Below are positions 16,584-26,231 of a DNA stretch of 52,968 bases, piece by piece. Where the stretch lies: assembly GCF_004959855.1 (NCBI RefSeq), contig NZ_SPNT01000016.1:1-52968 (forward strand), given 5' to 3'. A program made the position numbers and the translations under genes. The first letter of the stretch is position 1; each line of letters opens with the position of its first letter. This DNA comes from Nitratireductor sp. XY-223. GTDB lineage: Bacteria > Pseudomonadota > Alphaproteobacteria > Rhizobiales > Rhizobiaceae. The notes under the pieces were generated by a model. That model had not been told where the DNA came from, ran no database searches, and saw only the letters and a program-made list of their open reading frames with translations.

Positions 16584-18158
16584 ATGGTCGCCAAAGTCGT
16601 CTCTGCCGGGCAAGCAGCAAGCCGCATCGCGGACGGTGCGGTGGTGACCGTGTCGTCTTCGTCTGGGCTCGGATGCCCGGACAAGGTTCTGCAGGCGATC
16701 GGCGACCGTTTCGAGCGGGAGGGACATCCGAGGAACATTACGACGCTCCACCCGATCGCGGCCGGCGACATGTACGGCATCAAGGGCATCGATCATATCG
16801 CCCGGGACGGTTTGCTCTCCACCATCATTGCCGGCTCTTATCCGTCGGGGCCGTCCTCGCTGCCGATGCCCGAGATCTGGCGGATGCTCGTCGAGGAGCG
16901 CGTCGCCGCCTACAATGTGCCCTCCGGCATTCTCTTCGACATGCACCGCGACGTCGCGGCCAGGCGCCCCGGCGTCATGACGCAGGTCGGCATCGACACA
17001 TTTGTCGATCCCGTTCGCCAGGGATGCGCCATGAACGAGACGGCGGCGCAAAGGCCGATCGTCGCGCGGGTGGAAATGGGCGGAGAGACTTGGCTTCACT
17101 TCCCCAATATCGTCCCCGACGTCGCGATCATTAGGGCGACCACGGCGGACGAGCGCGGCAACCTGACCTACGAGCACGAGGGCGCCTATCTCGGCGGCCT
17201 GGAACAGGCGATAGCCGTGCGCAATCACGGCGGCCTGGTCATCGCGCAGGTCAAGCGGGTCACGGCCTGCGGCTCGCTGCGCCCCCATGATGTGCGTGTG
17301 CCCGGTCATCTCGTCGACCTGATCGTCGTCGATCCGCATCAGCTCCAGACGACGGAGACCGCCTATGATCCGGCGATCGCCGGCGAGATCATGCGGCCCT
17401 GGTCGAGTTTCACCCTCGCCGAACACGGCGTCGAGAGCGTCGTGGCGCGGCGTGCGGCAATGGAATTGAAAACCGGACAGACCGCCAATCTCGGTTTCGG
17501 CATATCGGCCATGGTGCCGCGCATCCTCTTGCAGGCGGGCAAGGAACAGGCTGTGACCTGGGCCATCGAACAAGGCGCCACCGGCGGCATGCCGCTGACC
17601 GGTTTCGCCTTCGGCTGCGCATCCAATGCCGACGCCTATGTGCCCTCCCCGCAACAGTTCACCTACTTCCAGGGCGGCGGTTTCGACGTCTCGTTCCTGT
17701 CGTTTCTCGAAATTGACCGCGAAGGCAATGTCAACGTCTCCAAGCTGGGCAAGAAGCCGTACCTTACGGCCGGCTGCGGCGGATTTGTCGACATCACCGC
17801 CAACGCGAGGAAGATCGTCTTTTCCGGCCTTTTCGAAGCAGGCGCGGACCTGCACCTGGCCGACGACGGCATGACCGTCAGGTCCCCCGGGAAATTCACC
17901 AAGATGGTGGACGAGGTGGAGCATGTCACGTTTTCCGGCCGGCGGGCCCGGGAGACCGGACAGGACGTCCTTTACGTGACGGAACGTTGCGTTATCCGGC
18001 TGACGGAGAACGGGCTGGTCGCCACCGAGATCATGCCCGGCATCAATCCTGACAAGGACATTGTCGATGCATCGAAGGGCCGCGTGCGGCTCGCCGCCGA
18101 CCCGATCGAGATGCCGAAGGCGCTGCTCGGCAGCGCGCCCATGGAGCTGAACCTGTGA
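16584..18158 (+). CDS. Fused-subunit family I CoA-transferase
   Basis: A 524-residue acyl-CoA:carboxylate CoA-transferase with the alpha and beta halves in one chain, as in propionate CoA-transferase and YdiF. The catalytic Glu329 lies in AIEQGATGGMPLTG, equivalent to the E-x-G-x-x-G-G motif that forms the glutamyl-CoA thioester. The N-terminal half carries the glycine-rich CoA loop (SSSSGLGCPDKV). It activates an organic acid by taking CoA from a donor such as acetyl-CoA. Context places it with an enoyl-CoA hydratase and an aldehyde dehydrogenase. Its stop overlaps the GTG start of the hydratase gene. Confidence 0.9.
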   Translation: MVAKVVSAGQAASRIADGAVVTVSSSSGLGCPDKVLQAIGDRFEREGHPRNITTLHPIAAGDMYGIKGIDHIARDGLLSTIIAGSYPSGPSSLPMPEIWRMLVEERVAAYNVPSGILFDMHRDVAARRPGVMTQVGIDTFVDPVRQGCAMNETAAQRPIVARVEMGGETWLHFPNIVPDVAIIRATTADERGNLTYEHEGAYLGGLEQAIAVRNHGGLVIAQVKRVTACGSLRPHDVRVPGHLVDLIVVDPHQLQTTETAYDPAIAGEIMRPWSSFTLAEHGVESVVARRAAMELKTGQTANLGFGISAMVPRILLQAGKEQAVTWAIEQGATGGMPLTGFAFGCASNADAYVPSPQQFTYFQGGGFDVSFLSFLEIDREGNVNVSKLGKKPYLTAGCGGFVDITANARKIVFSGLFEAGADLHLADDGMTVRSPGKFTKMVDEVEHVTFSGRRARETGQDVLYVTERCVIRLTENGLVATEIMPGINPDKDIVDASKGRVRLAADPIEMPKALLGSAPMELNL

Positions 18159-18922
18159 GCGCGCTGCATCTCATCCGGCACGGCGCCGTCGCCGAACTGC
18201 GCCTCGACAATCCGGCGAAACTCAACGCATTCACCGTCGAAATGCTGGAGGCGCTGGATAATCATTGTGCGGAACTGGAGAGAGACGGCGCCGTCCGGGC
18301 GGTGGTGATCTCCGCCGAAAAGAGCCGGGCGTTTTGCGCCGGCGCCGACATAACTGCCTGGTCGGAACTGGAGCCGTGGGATTTCGCCAGGCATTGGGTC
18401 CGCGACGGCCACCGGGTGTTCGACCGCCTCGCGCGCCTGTCCCGGCCGACCATCGCCGCAATCGCGGGACACGCTTTCGGCGGCGGACTGGAATTCGCCG
18501 CGACCGCCGACATCCGCATCATGGCGCCTGATGCAACGCTTGCGCTCCCCGAAGCTGGGGTCGGGATCGTTCCGGGCTGGTCGGGCACCCAGCGCCTAAT
18601 TCGCCTGCTGGGCGAACCTCTCGTGAAAGAGATGGCGCTGATGGGCCGCCGCCTGTCCGCTGAGCGCGCCCTTGCGTCGGGTTTCGTGGCCGAACTGTCG
18701 GACGATCCGCGCACGGCGGCAATGGCCATGGCGGAAAGCCTCACCGACAAGTCGCCCCGGTCCATCGAGGTTGCGAAATACATGATCCACGCGGCGGCCG
18801 GCGAGGATCGCGGCGCGATGATCGAGACACTGGGGGCGGGCATGATTTCCCCGACCGACGATCGCGATGAGGGCGTCACTGCCTTCCGCGAGAAACGCAA
18901 ACCGGATTTTTCGGGCAAATGA
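18155..18922 (+). CDS. Enoyl-CoA hydratase/isomerase family protein
   Basis: A 255-residue crotonase-fold enzyme. The oxyanion-hole segments are CAGADITAWSEL and IAGHAFGGGLEFA. The second catalytic Glu position falls in LPEAGVGIVPGWSGTQRL. Crotonase members hydrate enoyl-CoA, isomerise, or cleave C-C bonds, so the exact reaction is open. The GTG start at 18155 overlaps the CoA-transferase stop (GTGA), and the stop overlaps the aldehyde dehydrogenase start by ATGA, so all three are coupled. Confidence 0.9.
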   Translation: MSALHLIRHGAVAELRLDNPAKLNAFTVEMLEALDNHCAELERDGAVRAVVISAEKSRAFCAGADITAWSELEPWDFARHWVRDGHRVFDRLARLSRPTIAAIAGHAFGGGLEFAATADIRIMAPDATLALPEAGVGIVPGWSGTQRLIRLLGEPLVKEMALMGRRLSAERALASGFVAELSDDPRTAAMAMAESLTDKSPRSIEVAKYMIHAAAGEDRGAMIETLGAGMISPTDDRDEGVTAFREKRKPDFSGK

Positions 18923-20457
18923 GCATGACGGATTTCAATGTTGTCGCCGCCGGCGACAGGGCCATTCCAGCGCAGCCATTCGTCGCACGGCATCTCATCG
19001 ACGGCGAGTGGCGCACGAGCGCGGACGGCGCGACGTTCGAGCGCGTTTCGCCTTCGCACGGATCGGTGGTCACGCTGGCAAGCAAGGGTGGCTCCGAGGA
19101 TGTTGAAAGGGCTGTATCCGCCGCACGATCCACCTTCGACAAGGGCACCTGGTCCAGCACCAGCGGCAAGGAGCGCGCAACTCTGCTGTTGCGGGTCGCC
19201 GACCTGATCGACCGGGAGCGCGACCGGATCGCGCTGATGGAGACGCTGGAGTCCGGAAAACCGATCAGCCAGGCGAAATCGGAAATCGAGGGCGCCGCGG
19301 ACCTGTGGCGCTACGCGGCCTCTCTGGCGCGCACGATGCACGGTGAGAGCCACAATTCGCTCGGAAGCGACATGCTCGGCCTGGTTCTGAGGGAACCGGT
19401 CGGCGTGGCCGCCATCATCACGCCGTGGAACTTTCCGTTCCTCATCGTTTCGCAGAAGCTGCCCTTTGCACTCGCTGCCGGTTGCACCGCGGTCATAAAA
19501 CCCTCCGAGATGACGCCGGCCACCACGGTGATCCTCGGCGAACTGATTGTCGAGGCCGGGGTGCCCGCCGGCGTCGTCAATATTGTCCTGGGCCATGGCG
19601 ATCCCGTCGGCATGGCCATGACGGCGGACCCGCGGGTGGACATGGTGACCTTCACCGGCTCCACCGGCGTCGGCAAGGCGATCGTGACGGCGGCGGCCGG
19701 AACGCTCAAGAAGGTCTCGCTGGAGCTCGGCGGCAAGAACCCGCAGGTCATTTTTCCCGATGCCGATTTGCAGGATGCGCTCGACGCGGTGGTCTTCGGC
19801 GTCTATTTCAACGCCGGTGAATGCTGCAACTCCGGATCGCGCATCATCGTCCATGAGGATATTGCCGACGAATTCGTCGCCCGCACCGTGGACCTGTCGC
19901 GCCGGGTACCGTTCGGCGACCCGCTGGATCCCGCGACCAAGGTCGGCGCGATCATAACCCCCGAGCACCACGCAAAGATCGACCGCCATGTCCGCGATGC
20001 GGCGGCCGGCGGCGCGGACATCCGGCTCGGTGGAAGCGGCCTTCCCGTTCCCGGCTTGAACGGCCAGTTCTACCAGCCGACCGTCGTCGCTAATGTCAGT
20101 GGCAACATGTCGATCGCGCGCGAAGAGGTGTTCGGGCCGGTCCTGTCGGTATTGACATTCAACACGCTCGATGAAGCAATTGCACTGGTCAACGATGCCG
20201 AATACGGTTTGTCGGCCGGCGTCTGGAGCGACAACGTCCACACGTGCCTCGAATTTGCGCGACGTGCGCATGCCGGCACCGTCTGGACCAACACATGGAT
20301 GGACGGCTTTGCCGAAATGCCTTTCGGCGGCGTCAAGGAAAGCGGCCAGGGCCGGGAGCTTGGCCGCTACGGACTGGAAGAGTTTCTCGAGGCGAAAACA
20401 GTCGCAATGCGGATCGGCCGCACGCGCGCGCCTTGGATCGAACCGCAGACAGCATGA
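18919..20457 (+). CDS. NAD(P)-dependent aldehyde dehydrogenase
   Basis: A 512-residue ALDH superfamily enzyme that oxidises an aldehyde to the acid. The NAD loop is FTGSTGVGKAI, the general base is Glu269 (LELGGKNP) and the catalytic thiol is Cys303 (GECCNSGSR). The C-terminal EMPFGGVKESGQGRE is also present. Its likely place is upstream of the CoA-transferase step, giving a carboxylate for CoA activation (inference). It overlaps the hydratase gene by 4 bp and is followed by a 46-bp gap before the transporter genes. Confidence 0.93.
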   Translation: MSMTDFNVVAAGDRAIPAQPFVARHLIDGEWRTSADGATFERVSPSHGSVVTLASKGGSEDVERAVSAARSTFDKGTWSSTSGKERATLLLRVADLIDRERDRIALMETLESGKPISQAKSEIEGAADLWRYAASLARTMHGESHNSLGSDMLGLVLREPVGVAAIITPWNFPFLIVSQKLPFALAAGCTAVIKPSEMTPATTVILGELIVEAGVPAGVVNIVLGHGDPVGMAMTADPRVDMVTFTGSTGVGKAIVTAAAGTLKKVSLELGGKNPQVIFPDADLQDALDAVVFGVYFNAGECCNSGSRIIVHEDIADEFVARTVDLSRRVPFGDPLDPATKVGAIITPEHHAKIDRHVRDAAAGGADIRLGGSGLPVPGLNGQFYQPTVVANVSGNMSIAREEVFGPVLSVLTFNTLDEAIALVNDAEYGLSAGVWSDNVHTCLEFARRAHAGTVWTNTWMDGFAEMPFGGVKESGQGRELGRYGLEEFLEAKTVAMRIGRTRAPWIEPQTA

Positions 20458-20503
20458 TGGTCTGCGGTGGACATAAAGATTGCGCAAACCAGGGAGGTAT
20501 TCC

Positions 20504-21748
20504 ATGCGTATTTTGACAACGACACTAACTGCCGCCACTGCTCTCGCGGCTGCCACCTGCGCCCAGGCGGCGGACGTGGAGGTTCTGCACTGGTGGACAT
20601 CGGGCGGTGAGGCCGCTGCTCTCAACGTTCTGAAAGACGACCTTTCCGGCCAGGGCATCGGCTGGCAGGATATGCCCGTTGCCGGCGGCGGCGGCACGCA
20701 GGCCATGACCGTCCTGCGGGCACGCGTAACCTCCGGCAACGCGCCGACGGCGGTGCAGATGCTCGGCTTCGACATCACCGACTGGGCCAAGGAAGGCGCC
20801 CTGGCGGACTTGAATGCCCTTGCCGACCAGAACAAGTGGGGCGACGTCATCCCCGCCGCCCTGCAGAAATTCGCCACCCATGACGGCAAGTGGGTCGCCG
20901 CGCCGGTGAATGTCCACTCGACGAACTGGGTCTGGGCCAACAAGGCGATCATGGACGAGCTCGGCATATCCCAGCCGCAAAGCTGGGACGAATTCGTCGC
21001 GGCGATGCAGAAAGCCAAGGACGCGGGCTACACCGCGCTGGCCCATGGCGGCCAGCCCTGGCAGGAAGCAACCATCTTCGACGCCGTCGCCATGGCCGCG
21101 GGCGGTCCGGAATTCTACCAGAAGGCCTTTGTCGAACTCGACGAGGACACGCTGGGTTCCGACACCATGAAGGAGGCTTTCGACCGCATGGCCACGTTGC
21201 GCGGCTTTGTCGATGACAACTTCTCCGGACGCGACTGGAACCTCGCCACGGCCATGGTGATCAATGGCGATGCCGCATTCCAGCTGATGGGCGACTGGGC
21301 CAAGGGCGAGTTCCTCAATGCCGGCAAGACGCCGGGCCAGGACTTCCTGTGCTATCGCTTCCCCGGCACCCAGCAGCAGGTGACCTTCAACTCCGACCAG
21401 TTCGCCATGTTCGATCAGGAAGGCAAGGTCTCCGATCAGCAGGCGGCCCTCGCATCGGCAATCCTGTCTCCGGGCTTCCAGATCGCCTTCAACAAGGTCA
21501 AGGGCTCCGTTCCGGCGCGCACCGACCTTGATGTTGCCGAGCTCGATGCCTGCGGACAGCAGGGCTACGAGGAATTCAAGGCGGCTGCCGCGAGCGGCAA
21601 CCTGTACGGTTCCTTCGCTCACGGCCATGCCAATCCGGCTGCGATCAAGAACGCCATGTACGATGTCATCACCGCGCACTTCAACGGTGAATACGACAGC
21701 GCGACGGCGGTCGAGGAACTCGTAACCGCAGTCCAGATCAACAAGTGA
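20504..21748 (+). CDS. ABC transporter sugar-binding protein
   Basis: A 414-residue family 1 extracellular solute-binding protein for a MalFGK-type importer, acting in the periplasm. A Sec signal peptide is clear: MRIL, hydrophobic [14 protein letters not shown], cleavage before ADVEVLHWW. The mature part has the typical [18 protein letters not shown] start and the hinge region GDWAKGEF. An AGGGAGG ribosome site precedes the ATG at 20504. The binding protein is often the most strongly expressed gene of such operons, which fits the stable hairpin directly downstream. Ligand unknown; a sugar, polyol or glycoside is expected. Confidence 0.92.
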   Translation: MRILTTTLTAATALAAATCAQAADVEVLHWWTSGGEAAALNVLKDDLSGQGIGWQDMPVAGGGGTQAMTVLRARVTSGNAPTAVQMLGFDITDWAKEGALADLNALADQNKWGDVIPAALQKFATHDGKWVAAPVNVHSTNWVWANKAIMDELGISQPQSWDEFVAAMQKAKDAGYTALAHGGQPWQEATIFDAVAMAAGGPEFYQKAFVELDEDTLGSDTMKEAFDRMATLRGFVDDNFSGRDWNLATAMVINGDAAFQLMGDWAKGEFLNAGKTPGQDFLCYRFPGTQQQVTFNSDQFAMFDQEGKVSDQQAALASAILSPGFQIAFNKVKGSVPARTDLDVAELDACGQQGYEEFKAAAASGNLYGSFAHGHANPAAIKNAMYDVITAHFNGEYDSATAVEELVTAVQINK

Positions 21749-21762
21749 TCTTAGAGTACCGG

Positions 21763-21786
21763 GAGGCGGCCGGGTTTGGCCGCCTC
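21763..21786 (+). promoter_or_regulatory. Intercistronic hairpin between binding protein and permease genes
   Basis: A perfect 9-bp stem GAGGCGGCC/GGCCGCCTC with a 6-nt loop, lying 15 nt after the binding-protein stop and lacking a T run. Such hairpins protect the 5' binding-protein mRNA from 3' exonucleases or attenuate downstream expression, as known for malE-malF type operons. Confidence 0.75.
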
Positions 21787-21806
21787 TCACCCCCGGGAGA
21801 TCCAAG

Positions 21807-22709
21807 ATGGCCTTTACAGAGACGGCAACACGCCCCGGTCCCGTTGACCGGCTGCGCGACGCCCTGCCCAAGCTGGTTCTGAGCCCGACGGTGGCGATCG
21901 TCGCCATCTTCGTCTACGGCTTCATTGTCTTCACGTTCTACCTGTCCTTCACCAACAGCCGCATCCTGCCGCAATTCGGCTGGGTCGGGTGGCAGAACTA
22001 CGAGAACCTGTTTCGCATTCGCGCCTGGGATACGGCGGTCACGAATCTCATCATCTTCGGATCGCTCTACATCATCATCTGCTGTGCGCTCGGCCTTTTG
22101 CTGGCGATCCTGCTCGACCAGCGCATCCGCGCCGAGGGCTTCATCCGCACCATCTATCTCTACCCGATGGCCCTGAGCTTCATCGTGACCGGCGTCGCCT
22201 GGAAATGGTTCCTCGATCCCGGCATCGGCCTGGAGGCCGTCGTTCGGGGCTGGGGCTGGGAGAGCTTCACCTTCGGCTGGATCAAGGACCGCGAGATGGC
22301 GATCTACACCATCGTCATTGCCGCCGTCTGGCAGACCTCCGGTTTCGTCATGGCGATGTTCCTCGCCGGCCTGCGCGGCATTGACAGCGAAATGATGAAG
22401 GCCGCCCAGATCGACGGCGCATCGACATTCGCGCTCTACCGGCGGATCGTCATACCGCAGCTTCGCCCCGCATTCATGTCGGCGTTCGTCGTGCTCGCCC
22501 ACATGGCCATCAAGTCCTACGACCTGGTGATTGCCCTGACGGGAGGCGGGCCGGGAACGGCCACCGAGTTGCCGGCGACCTTCATGTATTCCTACACATT
22601 CACCCGCAACCAGATGGGCATCGGCGCGGCGTCTGCTGTCATCATGCTGATGACCATCGCGGCGATCATCGTTCCCTATCTGTGGTCGGAACTGAGGGAG
22701 AAGAGATAA
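21807..22709 (+). CDS. ABC transporter permease, MalF type
   Basis: A 300-residue inner-membrane permease with six predicted hydrophobic segments, from VAIVAIFVYGFIVFTFYLSF to the C-terminal VIMLMTIAAIIVPYLW. The EAA loop that docks on the ATPase reads MMKAAQIDGASTFALYRRIVIPQ. A GGGAG ribosome site precedes the ATG. Its stop overlaps the next permease start (TAATG). Confidence 0.92.
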   Translation: MAFTETATRPGPVDRLRDALPKLVLSPTVAIVAIFVYGFIVFTFYLSFTNSRILPQFGWVGWQNYENLFRIRAWDTAVTNLIIFGSLYIIICCALGLLLAILLDQRIRAEGFIRTIYLYPMALSFIVTGVAWKWFLDPGIGLEAVVRGWGWESFTFGWIKDREMAIYTIVIAAVWQTSGFVMAMFLAGLRGIDSEMMKAAQIDGASTFALYRRIVIPQLRPAFMSAFVVLAHMAIKSYDLVIALTGGGPGTATELPATFMYSYTFTRNQMGIGAASAVIMLMTIAAIIVPYLWSELREKR

Positions 22710-23629
22710 TGTCAACGGCTCCCTCCGTCGAAACTGGCGCCACGGCCGCCCCCGCCGTCGAGAACCGCAGCCGGCTCTTTCAGTTCAGCCCGGCGCGGAT
22801 CGTCCTTTATGCGATCCTGGCGATCTTCTGCATCTACTATCTCTTGCCGCTCTACGTGATGGTGGTGAATTCCCTCAAGCCGCTGTCGGAGATTACCGCC
22901 GGCGGCATGATGGCGCTGCCGCAGCAATGGACGCTGGCCCCCTGGGGAAGCGCCTGGTCGACGGCGCAGGTCGGCGTCGAGGCGACGGGCCTTCGCCCCT
23001 ATTTCATCAATTCCATCCTGATGGTGGTCCCGGCGGTCGCGATTTCGACCCTGCTCGGCGCGCTCAACGGATACGTGCTGACCAAATGGGCATTCCGCGG
23101 CTCGACGATCCTCTTCGGCCTGCTGCTCTTCGGCTGTTTCATCCCCTTCCAGATGGTGCTCATCCCGATGGCGCGGATGCTCGGCCTGATGGGGCTTGCC
23201 GGCTCGGTCCCGGGCCTCGTCTTCGTCCACCTCGTCTACGGCATCGGTTTCTCGACGCTCTATTTCCGCAATTACTACGCCGCCTTCCCGACCGAACTGG
23301 TGCGTGCCGCCCAGATCGACGGCGCCGGCTTCTTCACGATCTTCTGGCGCATCCTGCTGCCGTCTTCCGGCCCCATTGCGGTCGTCTGCATCATCTGGCA
23401 GTTCACCAACATCTGGAACGACTTCCTGTTCGGCGCATCCTTCTCCGATTTCGACAGTCAGCCGATGACCGTCGCGCTGAACAATCTGGTCCAGTCGTCG
23501 ACCGGCGTGAAGGAATACAACGTTCACTTCGCCGGAGCGATCATGGCCGCACTGCCGACACTCCTCGTCTACATCGTCGCCGGACGCTTCTTTGTCCGCG
23601 GCCTGATGGCTGGCTCCGTAAAAGGATAG
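22709..23629 (+). CDS. ABC transporter permease, MalG type
   Basis: A 306-residue second inner-membrane permease, pairing with the preceding gene product. The EAA loop is LVRAAQIDGAGFFTIFWRILLPS. Hydrophobic segments begin with IVLYAILAIFCIYYLLPLYV. The first 35 residues are hydrophilic and cytoplasmic. The TAATG overlap at 22707-22711 indicates coupled synthesis in equal amounts with the MalF-type protein. Confidence 0.92.
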   Translation: MSTAPSVETGATAAPAVENRSRLFQFSPARIVLYAILAIFCIYYLLPLYVMVVNSLKPLSEITAGGMMALPQQWTLAPWGSAWSTAQVGVEATGLRPYFINSILMVVPAVAISTLLGALNGYVLTKWAFRGSTILFGLLLFGCFIPFQMVLIPMARMLGLMGLAGSVPGLVFVHLVYGIGFSTLYFRNYYAAFPTELVRAAQIDGAGFFTIFWRILLPSSGPIAVVCIIWQFTNIWNDFLFGASFSDFDSQPMTVALNNLVQSSTGVKEYNVHFAGAIMAALPTLLVYIVAGRFFVRGLMAGSVKG

Positions 23630-23633
23630 AAAA

Positions 23634-24743
23634 ATGGGCTTTCTCGATATCAAACAGGCGACGAAGACCTACGGTTCCGTCAAGGTCCTTCACGAAACGA
23701 ACATCGCCGTCGAGGAGGGCGAGTTCCTGGTTCTCGTCGGCCCTTCCGGTTGCGGCAAATCAACCCTGCTCAACATGATCGCCGGCCTGGAGGCCATCAC
23801 CTCGGGCGAGATCGCCATCCGCGGCAGAAGCATGAACGGCGTCAAGCCGGCGGACCGCAACATTGCCATGGTGTTCCAGTCCTACGCGCTCTACCCGAAC
23901 ATGACGGTGAAGGGGAACATCGCCTTCGGCATGGAGATGCACGGCATCGCCAAGCCCGAGCGCGAGAAGCGGATCGGCCAGGTGGCGGACCTGTTGCAGA
24001 TCAGCCACCTGCTCGACCGCAAGCCCGGTCAGCTCTCCGGCGGCCAGCGCCAGCGCGTCGCGATGGGCCGCGCTCTGGTGCGCGAGCCTGACGTTTTCCT
24101 GTTCGACGAGCCGCTGTCGAATCTCGACGCCAAGCTGCGTGTCGACATGCGCACGGAAATCAAGAAGCTGCATCAGAAACTGGGAACGACGATCGTCTAT
24201 GTCACCCACGACCAGATCGAGGCCCTGACGCTGTCGACCCGCATCGCGGTGATGTTCGGCGGCTACGTGCAGCAGCTTGGAACGCCCAAGGAGATCTACG
24301 ACAACCCGGCCAACATGTTCGTCGCCGGCTTTATGGGTTCGCCCTCGATGAACCTGTTTCCGGCGAAGGTCGTGTCGGCCAACGGCGCCGCGGCAGCCGA
24401 AATCAGCCTGGCGAACGGCAGTGCCGCGACCATTCCGTTTGCCGGCGATCGCATGTCGGCAAGTGTCGGGCGTGATATCGTCCTCGGCATCCGCCCGGAA
24501 GCGATAACCGACCGCGACGGCGCGGACCGCAATTCCAAGGCAATCCATATCGTCGAGGCGCCGGTCGAGGTCACCGAACCCGCCGGGTCCGATACCTTCG
24601 TCGTCAGCCAGATCGGCGGAAAGGACGTAACCGGGCGCTTCCGCGCCGATGTCGCGGTCAAGGCCGGCGACGTCTTCCCGTTCGCCTTCAACATGGAAAA
24701 GGCCGTCGCCTTCGATCCCGAAAGCGAGCAGCGGATCGCCTGA
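23634..24743 (+). CDS. ABC transporter ATPase, UgpC/MsmK type
   Basis: A 369-residue cytoplasmic ATPase powering the importer. It has Walker A GPSGCGKST, Q-loop VFQSYALYPNM, signature LSGGQRQRVAMG, Walker B VFLFDEPLSNLD and H-loop VTHDQIEA. The C-terminal 130 residues form the MalK-like regulatory/TOBE region (IRPEAI). An AAAGGA ribosome site overlaps the end of the MalG-type gene. Together with the three preceding genes it completes the transporter. Confidence 0.94.
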   Translation: MGFLDIKQATKTYGSVKVLHETNIAVEEGEFLVLVGPSGCGKSTLLNMIAGLEAITSGEIAIRGRSMNGVKPADRNIAMVFQSYALYPNMTVKGNIAFGMEMHGIAKPEREKRIGQVADLLQISHLLDRKPGQLSGGQRQRVAMGRALVREPDVFLFDEPLSNLDAKLRVDMRTEIKKLHQKLGTTIVYVTHDQIEALTLSTRIAVMFGGYVQQLGTPKEIYDNPANMFVAGFMGSPSMNLFPAKVVSANGAAAAEISLANGSAATIPFAGDRMSASVGRDIVLGIRPEAITDRDGADRNSKAIHIVEAPVEVTEPAGSDTFVVSQIGGKDVTGRFRADVAVKAGDVFPFAFNMEKAVAFDPESEQRIA

Positions 24744-24746
24744 CCG

Positions 24747-26231
24747 ATGAGCAATGCGCCCGATATCGTGATCATTGGCAGCGGCATGGGCGGCGCGACG
24801 CTCGCCGCCGGCCTTGCGCCGTCCGGCGCGCGCATTGCAATCCTTGAGCGTGGCCACCGGATTCCGGACAGCGCGCCGGCGCGCGATCCCTGGCGCATCT
24901 ACACCAACAGCGCCTTCCGCTCCCGCGAGACATGGCTGGACGAGGAGGAGCGCCCGTTCGAACCCGGCAACTACTACAATGTCGGTGGCAATTCGAAGCT
25001 CTACGGCGCCGTGCTCATCCGCTACCGCGAGGCGGATTTCGACGAAATGGAGCACTATGACGGCGTTTCCCCGGCCTGGCCTTTTCGCTACGATGAAATG
25101 GCGCCCTGGTATGACGCCGCCGAGCGGCTCTACGAGGTCCGTGGCGATGCGCAATCCGATGCGACGGAGCCGCCGCACGGCGCGCCCTACCCTTTTCCGC
25201 CGGTGCCGGACGAACCGGCGGTCAAAGGGGCAAGGGAGCGCCTGGAAAACGCCGGGGTGCGGCCGTTCTGCCTTCCGCTGGGAGTCGATATCGATCGCTG
25301 GCTTGCCGCCGGCAATACCGGCTGGGACGGTTATCCCGACCAGAGATGCGGGAAAATGGACGCCGAGACCTGCGGCCTGGCGGCGGCGCTCGCCCACGAC
25401 AATGTCGAATTGATCACCGGCGCGCGTGTGACCGGTCTCAGGATCGGCTCCGACAACCGGCGGATCGGCGAGGTCGTCTACGAAAAGGACGGCGAAGAGC
25501 ACACGCTGCGCCCCGGGGTCGTGGCCCTGTGTGCCGGCGCCGTCCAGTCGGCCGCCCTGCTGCTGCGGTCCGGGATCGCTAACAGTTCCGACCATGTCGG
25601 GCGCTGCTTCATGAACCACAACGCAACGGCGGCCATCGCCATCGATCCCGGGTTCCGGAACGACGCGGTCTACCAGAAGACCTTCGGCATCAACGACTGG
25701 TACCTGTCTGACGGCAATGGCGGAAAGCCGCTCGGAAACGTGCAGTTGCTCGGAAGGGTGACGCCCGACATTCTGAAGATACAGGTTCCGCAACTGCCGA
25801 TGATCGCCGCGCGCTGGATTTCCGGACACGCGCTCGACCTCTACCTCATTTCGGAGGATCTGCCCGATCCCGAAAACCGCGTGGTTCTGAAGAACGGCTC
25901 TGTCCAGCTGATCTGGCGCCGCTCCAACATGGCGGCGCATGAAAAACTGCTCGCCAAGACGAAAAAGGCCTTGAAGGCCGCGGGCTTTCCGTTTGTCCTG
26001 TCGCGCCTGTTTGACGGCCGGGTTCCGTCCCACCAGTGCGGCACGGTCCGTCTCGGCGATGATCCGGCGACATCCGTGCTCGATCCCGAGTGCCGGTCCT
26101 GGGATCATCCGAACCTCTTCGTGACCGATGCCGGCGCCCTTCCGACATCGGCCGCCGTCAACCCCGCCCTCACGGTCGCCGCGCTGTCGCTCCGGGCCGC
26201 TGAGACCATCAAGCAGGAGCTCGCGCAATGA
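24747..26231 (+). CDS. GMC-family FAD oxidoreductase (short type)
   Basis: A 494-residue FAD-dependent oxidoreductase. The dinucleotide loop is IIGSGMGGATLA, the FAD-contact region is YNVGGNSKLYGAV, and the C-terminal GMC segment contains His429 (SHQCGTVRLGDDP) and the VTDAGALPTSAAVNPALT ending. Members oxidise sugar or polyol alcohols, often at C3, passing electrons to cytochromes or quinones. No signal peptide is seen, so it is probably cytoplasmic. It follows the ATPase by 3 bp and overlaps the SDR gene by ATGA. Confidence 0.88.
   Translation: MSNAPDIVIIGSGMGGATLAAGLAPSGARIAILERGHRIPDSAPARDPWRIYTNSAFRSRETWLDEEERPFEPGNYYNVGGNSKLYGAVLIRYREADFDEMEHYDGVSPAWPFRYDEMAPWYDAAERLYEVRGDAQSDATEPPHGAPYPFPPVPDEPAVKGARERLENAGVRPFCLPLGVDIDRWLAAGNTGWDGYPDQRCGKMDAETCGLAAALAHDNVELITGARVTGLRIGSDNRRIGEVVYEKDGEEHTLRPGVVALCAGAVQSAALLLRSGIANSSDHVGRCFMNHNATAAIAIDPGFRNDAVYQKTFGINDWYLSDGNGGKPLGNVQLLGRVTPDILKIQVPQLPMIAARWISGHALDLYLISEDLPDPENRVVLKNGSVQLIWRRSNMAAHEKLLAKTKKALKAAGFPFVLSRLFDGRVPSHQCGTVRLGDDPATSVLDPECRSWDHPNLFVTDAGALPTSAAVNPALTVAALSLRAAETIKQELAQ

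Noticed and set aside
15537-17924. Open frame of 795 codons on the minus strand, antisense to the Gfo/Idh and CoA-transferase genes
   Set aside because: High-GC antisense shadow; no motifs, no ribosome site, and it crosses the promoter and two well-supported genes.
18262-21018. Open frame of 918 codons on the minus strand, antisense to the crotonase, aldehyde dehydrogenase and binding-protein genes
   Set aside because: Covers genes with intact catalytic motifs on the plus strand; sequence is low-information and Arg/Ala-rich.
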